NCBI GenBank assembly: GCA_024330185.1
Contig: JANDLV010000026.1
Coordinates: forward strand, 1-54,800
DNA from: Candidatus Siliceabacter maunaloa
Lineage (GTDB): Bacteria > Actinomycetota > Thermoleophilia > Solirubrobacterales > Solirubrobacteraceae
DNA length: 54,800 nt
Reading direction: 5' to 3'
A program made the position numbers and the translations under genes. Below, one piece after another: positions 43,148-51,135 of this stretch. Within the stretch, counting starts at the first letter, position 1; every line of letters begins with the position of its first letter. The notes under the pieces are model-generated. The model did no database searches and was not told the DNA's origin. It saw only the letters and a list, made by a program, of their open reading frames with translations.

Positions 43148-43666
43148 GTGACCGCAAACCATGATGAAGGATCCGGGCTGGCGCCCCGCGCGCCCGAGCC
43201 GGCGCGCACGCTGGCGCCCAACGCGCGCGGCTACTGGGCCGTCGAGGCGCTCGGCTGGGCGGTCCCGCTGGTCATCGTCAGCCTCGTCGCCGCGCGCGGC
43301 CTCACCGAGGGGGCGGGTGCACCTGGAGCGCTGAGCGTCCTGCTGCCCGCCGTAACGGCGCTGGCGGGCCTGGTGGGAGTCGTCGTGATCCCCCGCCTGC
43401 GCTGGGCGCACTGGCGCTACGACGTCCGCGACGAGGAGATCGACCTGCGCAGCGGCGCGTTCACGATCACCCGCACGCTGATCCCCATGGCGCGCGTCCA
43501 GCACGTCGACACGAAGCGCACCGTGGTCTCTCAGCTCTTCGGCCTGGCCGCTGTGACGATCCATACCGCCGCGGGGCGCAACGCGATCCCGGCCCTGGCC
43601 GAGCCCGACGCCGCGGCCATCCGCGACCGCATCGCCGAGCTCGCCCGCACGCCCGATGAGCCCTGA
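43148..43666 (+). CDS. Bacterial PH-domain membrane protein, YdbS-like
   Basis: 172 residues: two membrane segments (AVPLVIVSLVAARGLTEG, VLLPAVTALAGLVGVVVIP) followed by a bacterial PH domain with WRYDVRDEEIDLRSGAFTITRTLIPMARVQHVDTKRTVVSQLFGL-type pattern (positions ~95-140). It is the small partner of the YdbS/YdbT pair; function unknown, possibly envelope-related. The next gene starts 10 bases before this one stops. Confidence 0.85.
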   Translation: MTANHDEGSGLAPRAPEPARTLAPNARGYWAVEALGWAVPLVIVSLVAARGLTEGAGAPGALSVLLPAVTALAGLVGVVVIPRLRWAHWRYDVRDEEIDLRSGAFTITRTLIPMARVQHVDTKRTVVSQLFGLAAVTIHTAAGRNAIPALAEPDAAAIRDRIAELARTPDEP

Positions 43667-45044
43667 GCCCCGGCGCCTGCACCCGGCGGGCGCGGTGCTG
43701 GAGACGTTGAAGGCGGCGCGCGAGGCGCTGCTGCCGATCATCGTGCTGATCGTGGTCGGCGGCGCCCAGGCCAGCACCGCCGTGCTGGCCCTGGGCGGCG
43801 TGGTCGTCGCCGCGGTGGCCGGCTACCTGCGCTGGCGGTCCACGACCTACCGCGTGGGCGAGGACGACACGCTGATCCTGCGCCGCGGAGTCTTCTCCCC
43901 CAGCGAGACGGCGGTGCCGGTCTCCCGCGTCTCGAGCGTCGACGCCGAGCAGGGCCCGATCCAGCGCCTGTTCGGCGTCCAGGAGGTGCTCGTGCAGACC
44001 GCCGGCGGCGGCGCGAAGCCCGAGGTCGTCCTCGGTGCGGTGGCCGCGCCCGAGGTCGCGCGCCTGCGCGAGGTCCTGGGCCACCCCGAGCGGGCCGTCG
44101 CCGACCAGGAGGAGCCCGCCGCGCGGGTGCGCCTGTCGGGCGGCGCCCTGGTGGCCGCCGCGGTGACCGGGCCGCAGCTCGGCGTACTGCTGCCCCTCGT
44201 GGCCGGGCTGGGTGCGGTGGCCGACGACCTCTTCGAGGAGTCCGTTGACGGCGGACTGGTGGATCGCCTGCCCGACACGGTCGCCGGCATCGCGCTGCTC
44301 GCCACCGCCGTGCTGGGCGCTCTGCTCCTGATCTCCGTCCTCGGCGCGATCGTCGCGTTCTCGGGCTTCACGGTGGAGCGCGACGCGCAGCGCCTGCGCA
44401 TCCGCCGCGGCCTGCTCCAGCGCCGCGCGGCAAGCCTCCCGCTGCACCGCGTGCACGCGGTGCGCGTCGTGGAGGGCCTGCTGCGCCGCCCCTTCGGGCT
44501 GGCCACCCTGCGGGTGGAGACCGCCGGCTACCGCAATGAGCCCGTGAGCACCCGCACCCTCTTCCCGCTCGTGCGCACGGCCCGGGCCCCTGCGCTGATC
44601 GCGGAGCTGGTCCCGGCCCTGGCCACCGACCTGCAGCCCCTCGAGCCCCCGCCGCGCCGCGCGCTGCGCCGCTACCTGCTCACGCCCATCTTCCTGGCGG
44701 CGGTCGCCGGGACCGTCCTGGGCCTGACCACCGGCGCCTGGTGGACGCTCGTCCCGCTCGTGGTCCTCGCCGCCCTGCAGGGCCTGGGCCGCTTCCGCGC
44801 GGCGGGATGGCGGCTGGCCGGCGGGCGCATCGTCGTGCGCGAGCGCCTGATCGCCCGCCACACCATCGTCGCCCGCGCCGAGCGCCTGCAGGAGCACGCC
44901 CGCAGCCAGACCCCGTTCCAGCGCCGCACCGGCCTGGCCGACCTCGCGGTGGCCGTGGGCTCGGGGCGCCGCGGACGCCTGATCCACCTCGAGGCCGCGA
45001 CGGCCGACGAGCTCTTCCAGCGCCTGCGCGCGGCGTCCCGTTGA
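43656..45044 (+). CDS. Bacterial PH-domain membrane protein, YdbT-like
   Basis: 462 residues containing three PH-like units, each after a hydrophobic pair: TYRVGEDDTLILRRGVFSPSE with VPVSRVSSVDAEQGPIQRLF, FTVERDAQRLRIRRGLLQRR with LPLHRVHAVRVVEGLLRRPFG, and AGWRLAGGRIVVRERLIARH with TIVARAERLQEHARSQTPFQ. This triple arrangement is that of YdbT. The ATG lies inside the end of the YdbS-like gene. Its stop is 3 bases from the convergent yihY-type stop. Confidence 0.85.
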   Translation: MSPEPRRLHPAGAVLETLKAAREALLPIIVLIVVGGAQASTAVLALGGVVVAAVAGYLRWRSTTYRVGEDDTLILRRGVFSPSETAVPVSRVSSVDAEQGPIQRLFGVQEVLVQTAGGGAKPEVVLGAVAAPEVARLREVLGHPERAVADQEEPAARVRLSGGALVAAAVTGPQLGVLLPLVAGLGAVADDLFEESVDGGLVDRLPDTVAGIALLATAVLGALLLISVLGAIVAFSGFTVERDAQRLRIRRGLLQRRAASLPLHRVHAVRVVEGLLRRPFGLATLRVETAGYRNEPVSTRTLFPLVRTARAPALIAELVPALATDLQPLEPPPRRALRRYLLTPIFLAAVAGTVLGLTTGAWWTLVPLVVLAALQGLGRFRAAGWRLAGGRIVVRERLIARHTIVARAERLQEHARSQTPFQRRTGLADLAVAVGSGRRGRLIHLEAATADELFQRLRAASR

Positions 45045-45047
45045 GGC

Positions 45048-46010
45048 CTACTCGTCGGTCGGCGCGGTCGGCGTATTCACAGGCCGGTCGAGCTTCGGCC
45101 CCGGTACCCCGGCGCGCACCGCCTCGAGCTGGGCGGTCAGGGCCAGGCCGCCGAAGAGGGCGCAGGAGCTGCCGAAGGTCCACAGCAGCACGCCGATGGT
45201 GCCCGCGAGCGGGCCGTAGGTGGCGCCGAAGGTGCCGGTCGCCTCGATGTAGGCGACGAGGAGGACCATGAAGGTCACCCACAGCGCCGCCGCCGCGCCC
45301 GAGCCGAAGGCCAGCCACGACGGCTCGGGCTGGCGGCGGTTGGGCGCGACCTCGAAGAGCAACGCGATGGCCCCCACCGTGCAGGCCAGGCCGACCGGCC
45401 AGCGGGCGATCGCCCACGCCGTGTCGAAGCCCTCGTCCCAGCCGGCGGCGTCGCGAATGGCCGCGCCCCCGACCAGCGCGGCCAGCGCGGCCAGGACGAG
45501 CACCCCGGCGGTCAGCGCGAGCCCCAGCGCTACGAGGTAGCGACGCGCGAACGGGCGGTCCTGCTCGACCCCGTAGATGCGGTTGGCCCCGCGCTCGACC
45601 TGGGCCATCGCCGACGTGCCGGCCAGCACCGCGGCGACGAGCCCCGCGACCAGCGCGGTCTCGCCGGACTCGCGTGCCGCGCTCGAGGATCCCTGGCGCA
45701 GCGCATCGGTGAGCAGGGCGCCCACCGAGCCCGGCGCGACCGCCTCGATGGTCTCCTGCAGGACGCGACGCAGCTCGGTCTGCTCCTGGCCCAGCGCCGC
45801 GGTCAGCCCCACCAGGGCGATCAGGGCGGGCAGCAGCGTCAGCGTGGACTGGAAGGCCAGCGCACGAGCGTGGCTGAAGCCGTCGGCGGCGCGGAAGCGG
45901 GCGATCGCGTCGACGACCAGGCGCCGGCGCCCGCACCGGCGCAGGGTCTCCAGCGCCTCGTCGCCCTCGAGCTCGTGCCAGGTGCAGGGGACGGACTCGG
46001 CGGTGCTCAC
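45048..46010 (-). CDS. YihY/BrkB-family inner membrane protein
   Basis: 320 residues. N-terminal soluble part, then six hydrophobic segments. Family signatures: ADGFSHARALAFQSTLTLLP near residue 42, VAAVLAGTSAMAQVERGANRIYG, and TGTFGATYGPLAGTIGVLLWTFGSSCALFGG near the end. The YihY family was once mis-named RNase BN; it is now treated as an uncharacterised transporter-like family. GTG at 46010 follows a TACGGT -10 box by 8 bases. Confidence 0.88.
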   Translation of the reverse strand: MSTAESVPCTWHELEGDEALETLRRCGRRRLVVDAIARFRAADGFSHARALAFQSTLTLLPALIALVGLTAALGQEQTELRRVLQETIEAVAPGSVGALLTDALRQGSSSAARESGETALVAGLVAAVLAGTSAMAQVERGANRIYGVEQDRPFARRYLVALGLALTAGVLVLAALAALVGGAAIRDAAGWDEGFDTAWAIARWPVGLACTVGAIALLFEVAPNRRQPEPSWLAFGSGAAAALWVTFMVLLVAYIEATGTFGATYGPLAGTIGVLLWTFGSSCALFGGLALTAQLEAVRAGVPGPKLDRPVNTPTAPTDE

Positions 46011-46018
46011 GGCGGGGG

Positions 46019-46024
46019 ACCGTA
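46019..46024 (-). promoter_or_regulatory. Probable -10 box of the yihY-type gene
   Basis: TACGGT on the minus strand ends 8 bases before GTG 46010. The same hexamer precedes the aminopeptidase gene at 27804-27809. Confidence 0.4.
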
Positions 46025-46071
46025 GTAGCCCCTCCTTCGACGCGTCGCACCCCAGATCGTCAGATCCTCCC

Positions 46072-46118
46072 AGCCGTCCTGCCCTGGTGTTGCCATAGAA
46101 CGGTTAGGCAGGACGGCT
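46072..46118. repeat. Palindromic element, copy 2
   Basis: AGCCGTCCTGCC (46072-46083) and GGCAGGACGGCT (46107-46118) are 12-bp perfect arms; the 23-base loop contains TGGTGTTGCCATA and AACGGTTA. The hydrolase stop codon (TAA on the minus strand, 46104-46106) lies in the loop, so on that strand the hairpin could act as a terminator, though no U-run follows. Confidence 0.8.
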
Positions 46119-47804
46119 GAGGCGTTGAGTGCTCGGTAGCACGACGACCGAGGGTCGCGCGGCGTCGTGGAAGACCTCCTGGTCGGCGGCGACCAGGCGC
46201 GTCGCTGTGGCCGGGTCCTCCCCCGTGCCCGGGTTGCGCGCGTAGCGCGGATGCGCGCCCGCGGAGACCTGCAGGCGGATGGCGTGACCGGCGGCGAAGC
46301 GGTGGGCGGTGGGCCACAGGGCGAAGACAAGACGCACCACGCCATCGGGCCCGCGCTCGTGCCGCGCGGGCGCCACCCGCTCCAGCGCGTCGCAGACGTT
46401 GCGCGATACTCCGGCGGTGTCGACGTCGCACACGCGGGCGAAGACGTCGAAGTGGTCGCGGCTGGAGCGCACGTGCAGCTCGACCCCGATGGGCCCGATG
46501 GCCTCGAGGGCGGCGTCCAGCGGCGCCGTCGTGTAGGTCAGCACGTCGTCGCGCGCCTCGAGGGTCGCGTTGTCCACGCTCGGCGTACGCCCGAGGAGCA
46601 GGGGCCCGCCCAGCGAGGGCGTCGGCGCGGCGGGGTCGTAGCGGAAGCGGTCGGGCGCGGTGTCGTCGTCCTCGCCGAACGGGCCCTCGTCCGCCCCGCC
46701 GGACGGCGCTCCCTCCCCCGGGGCCTCCTCTTCCAGCCGCCCCCCTGCGCGCAGGCGCAGGCGCAGCGCCGTCGCGGGCGGCGGCCAGGCGGGCAGCGCG
46801 CGCCAGCCTCCCCCTCCCTCGCCGCCGACGTGCACCCGCACAGGCGCGTCGCCGAGCATCCTCGGATCGTCCAGCAGGTGCGCGCGCAGCCAGGCCAGCC
46901 CCTCGCGCAGGCTCGCCGCGAAGGCTCCTGGCGAGGTGTGCGTCCAGGGGCCGACGACGAGCTGTGCGCGGCGCCCGGCGGCCTGCAGGGCGGCGAAGTC
47001 GTCGAGCATCCAGGGCAGGAAGATGTCGTGCCAGCCGCCGACGAGCTGGACGGGGGCCGTGACCTCCCCCACGCCGGCCGAGTGGTCGCGCGCGGCCCAA
47101 TAGGGGTCGTCGGCGGCGGTGTGGGCCAGCCAGTCGGCGAAGGCCGGCAGGTCGTAGCCCACCGCCGCCGCGGGCAGGTCGCCAAGCGGCAGGAGGTCCC
47201 ACAGCCCGGGCAGGCGGCGCAGGCCGCGCACCATGCGCACGGTGCCCAGCCGGCGCTGCTGGGCGGCGACCATGACCAGCCACGAGACCGCGGTGTCCAG
47301 CGAGATGCTCCCGCCCCCGTAGGCCTGGCCATGGAACTGCGAGGCGGTGATGCTGGGCGCGATCGCCCCCAGCGCCTCGCCGGCCTCGCGGGCCACCGCC
47401 CACTGGGTCAGCCCCATGTAGCTGGGGCCGAACATGCCGATCGACCCGTGGTGCCACGGCTGGGCGGCCAGCCACCGCAGCGTGGCCAGGCCGTCGGCGC
47501 GCTCGTCGAACGGGTTGAGCTCCCCGCCCGAGCCGAACGTCCCGCGCGTACTCTGGACCACCACCTGCAGCCCCCGCTCGGCCAGCAGGCGGCCCAGCAG
47601 CACGCCGACCACGCCACTGCGGCCGTAGGGCGAGCGCACGAGGACCGTCGGGCCGGGCCGTGCCCCTCGCGGCGCGTAGCGGTCGGCCAGCAGCACGGCG
47701 CCGTCCTCCATGGCCACCTCCAGGTCGGCCTGCACGGCGATCGCGCGCGTCTGCGGGCGCACGAGGCGCAGCCTGCGCGCGGCGATCGCGCTGGCCAGGC
47801 TCAC
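46104..47804 (-). CDS. CocE/NonD-family serine hydrolase
   Basis: 566 residues. An N-terminal alpha/beta-hydrolase domain with MEDGAVLLADRYAPRG, the nucleophile motif SIGMFGPSYMGLTQWA (Ser near 125) and a lid; the oxyanion-type Tyr may be in VLVRSPYGRSG. The C-terminal jelly-roll typical of X-Pro dipeptidyl peptidase/cocaine esterase enzymes follows (TYTTAPLDAALEAIGPIGVE, ARVCDVDTAGVSRNV, HAIRLQVSAGAHPRYARNPG). It hydrolyses esters or amides; substrate unknown. GTG at 47804 is 7 bases from a -10 box that lies inside a 20-bp palindrome. Confidence 0.88.
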   Translation of the reverse strand: MSLASAIAARRLRLVRPQTRAIAVQADLEVAMEDGAVLLADRYAPRGARPGPTVLVRSPYGRSGVVGVLLGRLLAERGLQVVVQSTRGTFGSGGELNPFDERADGLATLRWLAAQPWHHGSIGMFGPSYMGLTQWAVAREAGEALGAIAPSITASQFHGQAYGGGSISLDTAVSWLVMVAAQQRRLGTVRMVRGLRRLPGLWDLLPLGDLPAAAVGYDLPAFADWLAHTAADDPYWAARDHSAGVGEVTAPVQLVGGWHDIFLPWMLDDFAALQAAGRRAQLVVGPWTHTSPGAFAASLREGLAWLRAHLLDDPRMLGDAPVRVHVGGEGGGGWRALPAWPPPATALRLRLRAGGRLEEEAPGEGAPSGGADEGPFGEDDDTAPDRFRYDPAAPTPSLGGPLLLGRTPSVDNATLEARDDVLTYTTAPLDAALEAIGPIGVELHVRSSRDHFDVFARVCDVDTAGVSRNVCDALERVAPARHERGPDGVVRLVFALWPTAHRFAAGHAIRLQVSAGAHPRYARNPGTGEDPATATRLVAADQEVFHDAARPSVVVLPSTQRLSRPA

Positions 47805-47806
47805 GA

Positions 47807-47826
47807 CGACGACGCTAGCGTCGTCG
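47807..47826 (-). promoter_or_regulatory. 20-bp perfect palindrome overlapping the hydrolase promoter
   Basis: CGACGACGCT followed by its exact reverse complement. On the minus strand it contains TAGCGT (47812-47817) ending 7 bases before GTG 47804. A repressor bound here would block transcription; a TetR- or GntR-like protein is a guess, and no such gene is adjacent. Confidence 0.5.
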
Positions 47827-48012
47827 ACACGCTGCCAGGCGCCCCGGGGAGGTCGGCGTCCCGCCGGCGCGTGGGGATCGCGTGACGGTGGGGGTGGGCC
47901 TGCAGCGGGAGCGGATCGTCGGACACGGCTGTGAGACCGTACTCAGGGAGCATTCCCGCCGTCCCCGTGGGGTAACGCGGAGCACACGAATCCGACAAGG
48001 AGTTGATACAGC

Positions 48013-49920
48013 GTGGCCACCAACGTCAGCGAGCGCGAGGCACGCGAGGTCACAGAGGCCGCGCGTGAGAAGGAATGGAAGCTCCCCAGCTTCGGCAGGG
48101 GCCTGTTCATGGGCGACTTTCGCCTGGACCTCATCCACCCCCAGCCCACGCTCGATCCCGATTCCGTCCAGAAGGGCGATCGCTTCCTGGAGGCGCTTCG
48201 CCGGGTTCTCCTCGAGCACGTCGACCCGCTGGCCATCGAGCGCGACGACAAGATCCCCGAGGAGGCCATCGACGCCCTCAAGGAGATCGGCGCGCTGGGC
48301 ATGAAGGTCCCCGAGCGCTACGGCGGCCTCGGGCTCTCCCAGGTCCACTACAACCGCGCGCTGGTGCTCGCCGGCGCCTGGCACGCGTCGATCAGCACGC
48401 TGCTGTCCGCGCACCAGTCCATCGGCGTGGCCGAGCCGCTGCAGCTCTTCGGCACCGAGGAGCAGAAGCAGAAGTGGCTGCCGCTGGTCAGCGCCACGCA
48501 CATCTCGGCCTTCCTGCTCACCGAGCCCGACGTCGGCTCCGACCCCGCGCGCATGGGCTCGACGGCCACGCCCACGCAGGACGGCAGCGGCTACCGGCTC
48601 AACGGGCGCAAGCTGTGGGCCACCAACGGCGTCATCGCCGACGTCGTCGTCGTGATGGCCACGGTGCCCAAGAGCGAGGGCCACAGAGGCGGCATCTCCT
48701 CCTTCGTCGTGCCCTGCGACAGCGAGGGGATCACGATCGAGACGCGCAACCGCTTCATGGGCCTGAGGGGGATCGAGAACTCCCAGACGAGCTTCGAGGA
48801 TGTCTTCGTCCCGGCCGAGAACCGCATCGGGCGCGAGGGGCAGGGCCTCAAGGTGGCGCTGAGCACGCTGAACACGGGCCGCCTGGCGTTGCCGGCCATC
48901 TGCGTGGCCGCGGGCAAGTTCGCCACCAAGGCCTCTCGAGAGTTTGCCCGCGAGCGCGTGCAGTGGGGCCAGCCGGTGGGCAAGCACGACGCCGTCGCCC
49001 AGAAGATCGCCTTCATCGCCGCCAGCACTTTCGGCATGGAGGCGGTGCTCGACGTCTCCAGCCGCCTGGCCGACGACAAGAAGAACGACATCCGCATCGA
49101 GGCCGCGCTGGCCAAGCTCTACGCCTCGGAGCTGGGCTGGAAGGTCGTCGACGAGCTGATGCAGGTACGCGGCGGGCGCGGCTACGAGACCGCCGAGTCG
49201 CTCAAGGCGCGCGGCGAGAAGCCCGTACCCGTGGAGCAGGTCATGCGTGACATGCGCATCAACCGCGTCTTCGAGGGCTCCACCGAGATCATGCACCTGC
49301 TCATCGCGCGCGAGGCCGTCGACCAGCACCTGCAGGTGGCCGGCGACATCCTGGATCCCGAGGTCGCGCTCAAGGACAAGGTGCAGGTCGCGGTGCAGGC
49401 GGCGGAGTTCTACGCGAAGTGGCTGCCCCAACTGGTCACCGGTCAGGGCCGGCGCCCCGGCTCCTACGACCAGTTCGGCCCGCTGGCCGGCCACGTGCGC
49501 TTCGCCGAGCGCACTGCACGCAAGCTCGCCCGCTCGATCTTCTACGCCATGGGGCGCTACCAGGCAGGGCTGGAGAAGAAGCAGGCCGTGCTGGGACGCA
49601 TCGTGGACATCGGCGCCGAGGTGTTCGCAATCGCCGCGGCCGTGGTCTACGCCGACACGCTGCGCAAGGAGCACCCCGAGCGCGGCGAGGAGGCCGTCGA
49701 GCTGGCCGATCTGTTCGCCAAGCAGGCTCGCCGGCGCATCGACGTGCTGTTCAGCGCCCTGTGGGCCAACGACGACGACGCCAACTACAAGCTGGCCCAG
49801 CAGGTCCTCCGGGGCCGCCACACCTGGCTCGAGGAGGGCTTCCTCGACCCGTCGGGCGACGGGCCGATGATCGCGCAGCAGCCCGACTCGGTCGACGACC
49901 GGGCGACAGCGCCCGGGTAG
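48013..49920 (+). CDS. Long acyl-CoA dehydrogenase (VLCAD/FadE-like)
   Basis: 635 residues; the extended C-terminus and overall plan match very-long-chain-type acyl-CoA dehydrogenases. Motifs: IGALGMKVPERYGGLGLSQV, ISAFLLTEPDVGSDPARMGS (FAD/substrate region), KLWATNGVIADVVVVMATVP, VQWGQPVGKHDAVAQKIAFI and the catalytic-region MRDMRINRVFEGSTEIMHLL. FAD-dependent alpha,beta-dehydrogenation of acyl-CoA in beta-oxidation. GTG at 48013 has AAGGAG 10 bases upstream, one of the few clear Shine-Dalgarno sequences here, and a long untranslated region (from 47827) without another gene. Confidence 0.92.
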   Translation: MATNVSEREAREVTEAAREKEWKLPSFGRGLFMGDFRLDLIHPQPTLDPDSVQKGDRFLEALRRVLLEHVDPLAIERDDKIPEEAIDALKEIGALGMKVPERYGGLGLSQVHYNRALVLAGAWHASISTLLSAHQSIGVAEPLQLFGTEEQKQKWLPLVSATHISAFLLTEPDVGSDPARMGSTATPTQDGSGYRLNGRKLWATNGVIADVVVVMATVPKSEGHRGGISSFVVPCDSEGITIETRNRFMGLRGIENSQTSFEDVFVPAENRIGREGQGLKVALSTLNTGRLALPAICVAAGKFATKASREFARERVQWGQPVGKHDAVAQKIAFIAASTFGMEAVLDVSSRLADDKKNDIRIEAALAKLYASELGWKVVDELMQVRGGRGYETAESLKARGEKPVPVEQVMRDMRINRVFEGSTEIMHLLIAREAVDQHLQVAGDILDPEVALKDKVQVAVQAAEFYAKWLPQLVTGQGRRPGSYDQFGPLAGHVRFAERTARKLARSIFYAMGRYQAGLEKKQAVLGRIVDIGAEVFAIAAAVVYADTLRKEHPERGEEAVELADLFAKQARRRIDVLFSALWANDDDANYKLAQQVLRGRHTWLEEGFLDPSGDGPMIAQQPDSVDDRATAPG

Positions 49921-49932
49921 CGCACAGGTCGG

Positions 49933-50271
49933 TCAGGGCTCCCGGCGCCGCGGGGCGACGCGTGTCGGGTCCTCGGGCGCCGTCGGGCGGCGCGGGGAGC
50001 GCGGGCGCTGGGGCAGCACGGGGTCGTAGGTCGGCTCCGGCCGGCGGCGGGTGGCCTCGGGCTCGGCGTCCTTGCGCGGGCGCTGCCGGCGCGGGCGCGG
50101 CTGGCGGTTCTGAGCCAGCTCCAGACCCACGGTGAAGACCAGGCCCAGCAGGCCCATGATGAACAGGATGGAGCCCAAAGCACCCAGGTCGATGACGGGG
50201 ATGTCGAACTCGATCGCCGCGGCCAGGATGCCGCCGACGATGATCAGCGTGATGGACGTGCCGATGCGCAT
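49933..50271 (-). CDS. DUF6458-like small membrane protein
   Basis: 112 residues: starts MRIGTSITLIIVGGILAAAI, the usual opening of this small actinobacterial family, with a second hydrophobic segment (LGALGSILFIMGLLGLVFTV) and a long basic, Pro/Arg-rich tail. Function unknown. A TACGAT -10 box lies 6 bases before the ATG. It is divergent from the ZIP gene and convergent with the acyl-CoA dehydrogenase. Confidence 0.8.
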   Translation of the reverse strand: MRIGTSITLIIVGGILAAAIEFDIPVIDLGALGSILFIMGLLGLVFTVGLELAQNRQPRPRRQRPRKDAEPEATRRRPEPTYDPVLPQRPRSPRRPTAPEDPTRVAPRRREP

Positions 50272-50277
50272 GGCCCC

Positions 50278-50283
50278 ATCGTA
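50278..50283 (-). promoter_or_regulatory. Probable -10 box of the DUF6458-like gene
   Basis: TACGAT on the minus strand, ending 6 bases before ATG 50271. Confidence 0.45.
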
Positions 50284-50319
50284 CGGCTCGATCGGGCGGA
50301 GGCCGGGTAGGACGCGCGG

Positions 50320-51042
50320 GTGCTGCTGACCGCACTCCTCTACGGCCTGGCCGCCTCGAGCGCCCTGCTCATCGGGGCCGCCGTCGGCGTCGTGTGGGAG
50401 CCGCCCCGGCGCCTGACCGGCGTCCTGCTGGCCTTCGCCAGCGGCGCCCTCATCTCCGCGCTGTCCTTCGAGCTCTTCGAGGAGGCCTTCGCGCTGGGCG
50501 GCGCCACCCGCTCGGGGCTGGGGCTGCTGGCCGGCGCCGCGACGTTCGTGGCCCTGGACTCGTGGCTGGACCGCCGGATGACCTCGGACTCCGGGCCGCG
50601 CCAGCGCGACGTGGCGGCGGGTGGGGTCGGCCTGTCGCTGCTGGCCGCGGTGACCCTCGACGGCGTGCCAGAGAACATCGCGCTGGGCGCGTCGCTGGCC
50701 GGCGGGGCCTCGGCCACCCTCCTGCTGGCCGTCTTCGTCTCCAACCTGCCCGAGGCGCTGGTCGGCGCGGTGGCCATGCGCTCCACCGGGCGCAGCCGCG
50801 GCGCGGTGCTCGGCCTGTGGGCCGGCTGCGGCGTGCTGCTGGCCGCAGCCGTCGTCCTGGGGCGCCTGGTGGCGGGCAGCATGGGCGACGACGTCCTCGC
50901 CGTCACCCTGGGCTTCGCCGGCGGCGCCGTGCTCGCCTCCCTGGCCGACACGCTCCTGCCCGAGGCCTTCGAGTCAGCCGGCCCGGTGACCGCCCTTGCC
51001 ACGGCGGCAGGGTTCTTCCTGGCCTTCGTCCTGGCCGCCTGA
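50320..51042 (+). CDS. ZIP-family metal transporter
   Basis: 240 residues and about eight hydrophobic segments. Metal-site motifs of the ZIP family are present: TLDGVPENIALGASLAGG in the fourth helix and VSNLPEALVGAVAMRSTGRS in the fifth, plus ALISALSFELFEEAF. Likely imports zinc or another divalent metal. The GTG start is preceded by TAGGAC with a 6-base gap. Sequence after the stop holds two GC-rich palindromes. Confidence 0.85.
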   Translation: MLLTALLYGLAASSALLIGAAVGVVWEPPRRLTGVLLAFASGALISALSFELFEEAFALGGATRSGLGLLAGAATFVALDSWLDRRMTSDSGPRQRDVAAGGVGLSLLAAVTLDGVPENIALGASLAGGASATLLLAVFVSNLPEALVGAVAMRSTGRSRGAVLGLWAGCGVLLAAAVVLGRLVAGSMGDDVLAVTLGFAGGAVLASLADTLLPEAFESAGPVTALATAAGFFLAFVLAA

Positions 51043-51045
51043 GCA

Positions 51046-51112
51046 GCCGGTGCCGGCACCGGCACCGGCGATGAGTGAGGCTCCCCAGGGCCGCCGGCGC
51101 CGTATGCCCTGG
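51046..51112 (+). terminator. GC-rich hairpins after the ZIP gene
   Basis: GCCGGTGCC/GGCACCGGC form a perfect 18-bp palindrome (51046-51063) and CCAGGGC/GCCCTGG (51085-51091, 51106-51112) a second stem. Neither has a U-run, so factor-independent termination would be atypical. Confidence 0.35.
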
Positions 51113-51135
51113 CGCCGACGGTCCTAGAGCGTTGG

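Noticed and set aside
47827-48012. Riboswitch upstream of the acyl-CoA dehydrogenase
   Set aside because: The leader has a few short stems (e.g. CCCCGTGGGG) but no recognisable riboswitch consensus.
51071-51127. 18-residue arginine-rich ORF (MSEAPQGRRRRMPWRRRS)
   Set aside because: Too short, no Shine-Dalgarno or -10 box, and it overlaps the hairpin region after the ZIP gene.
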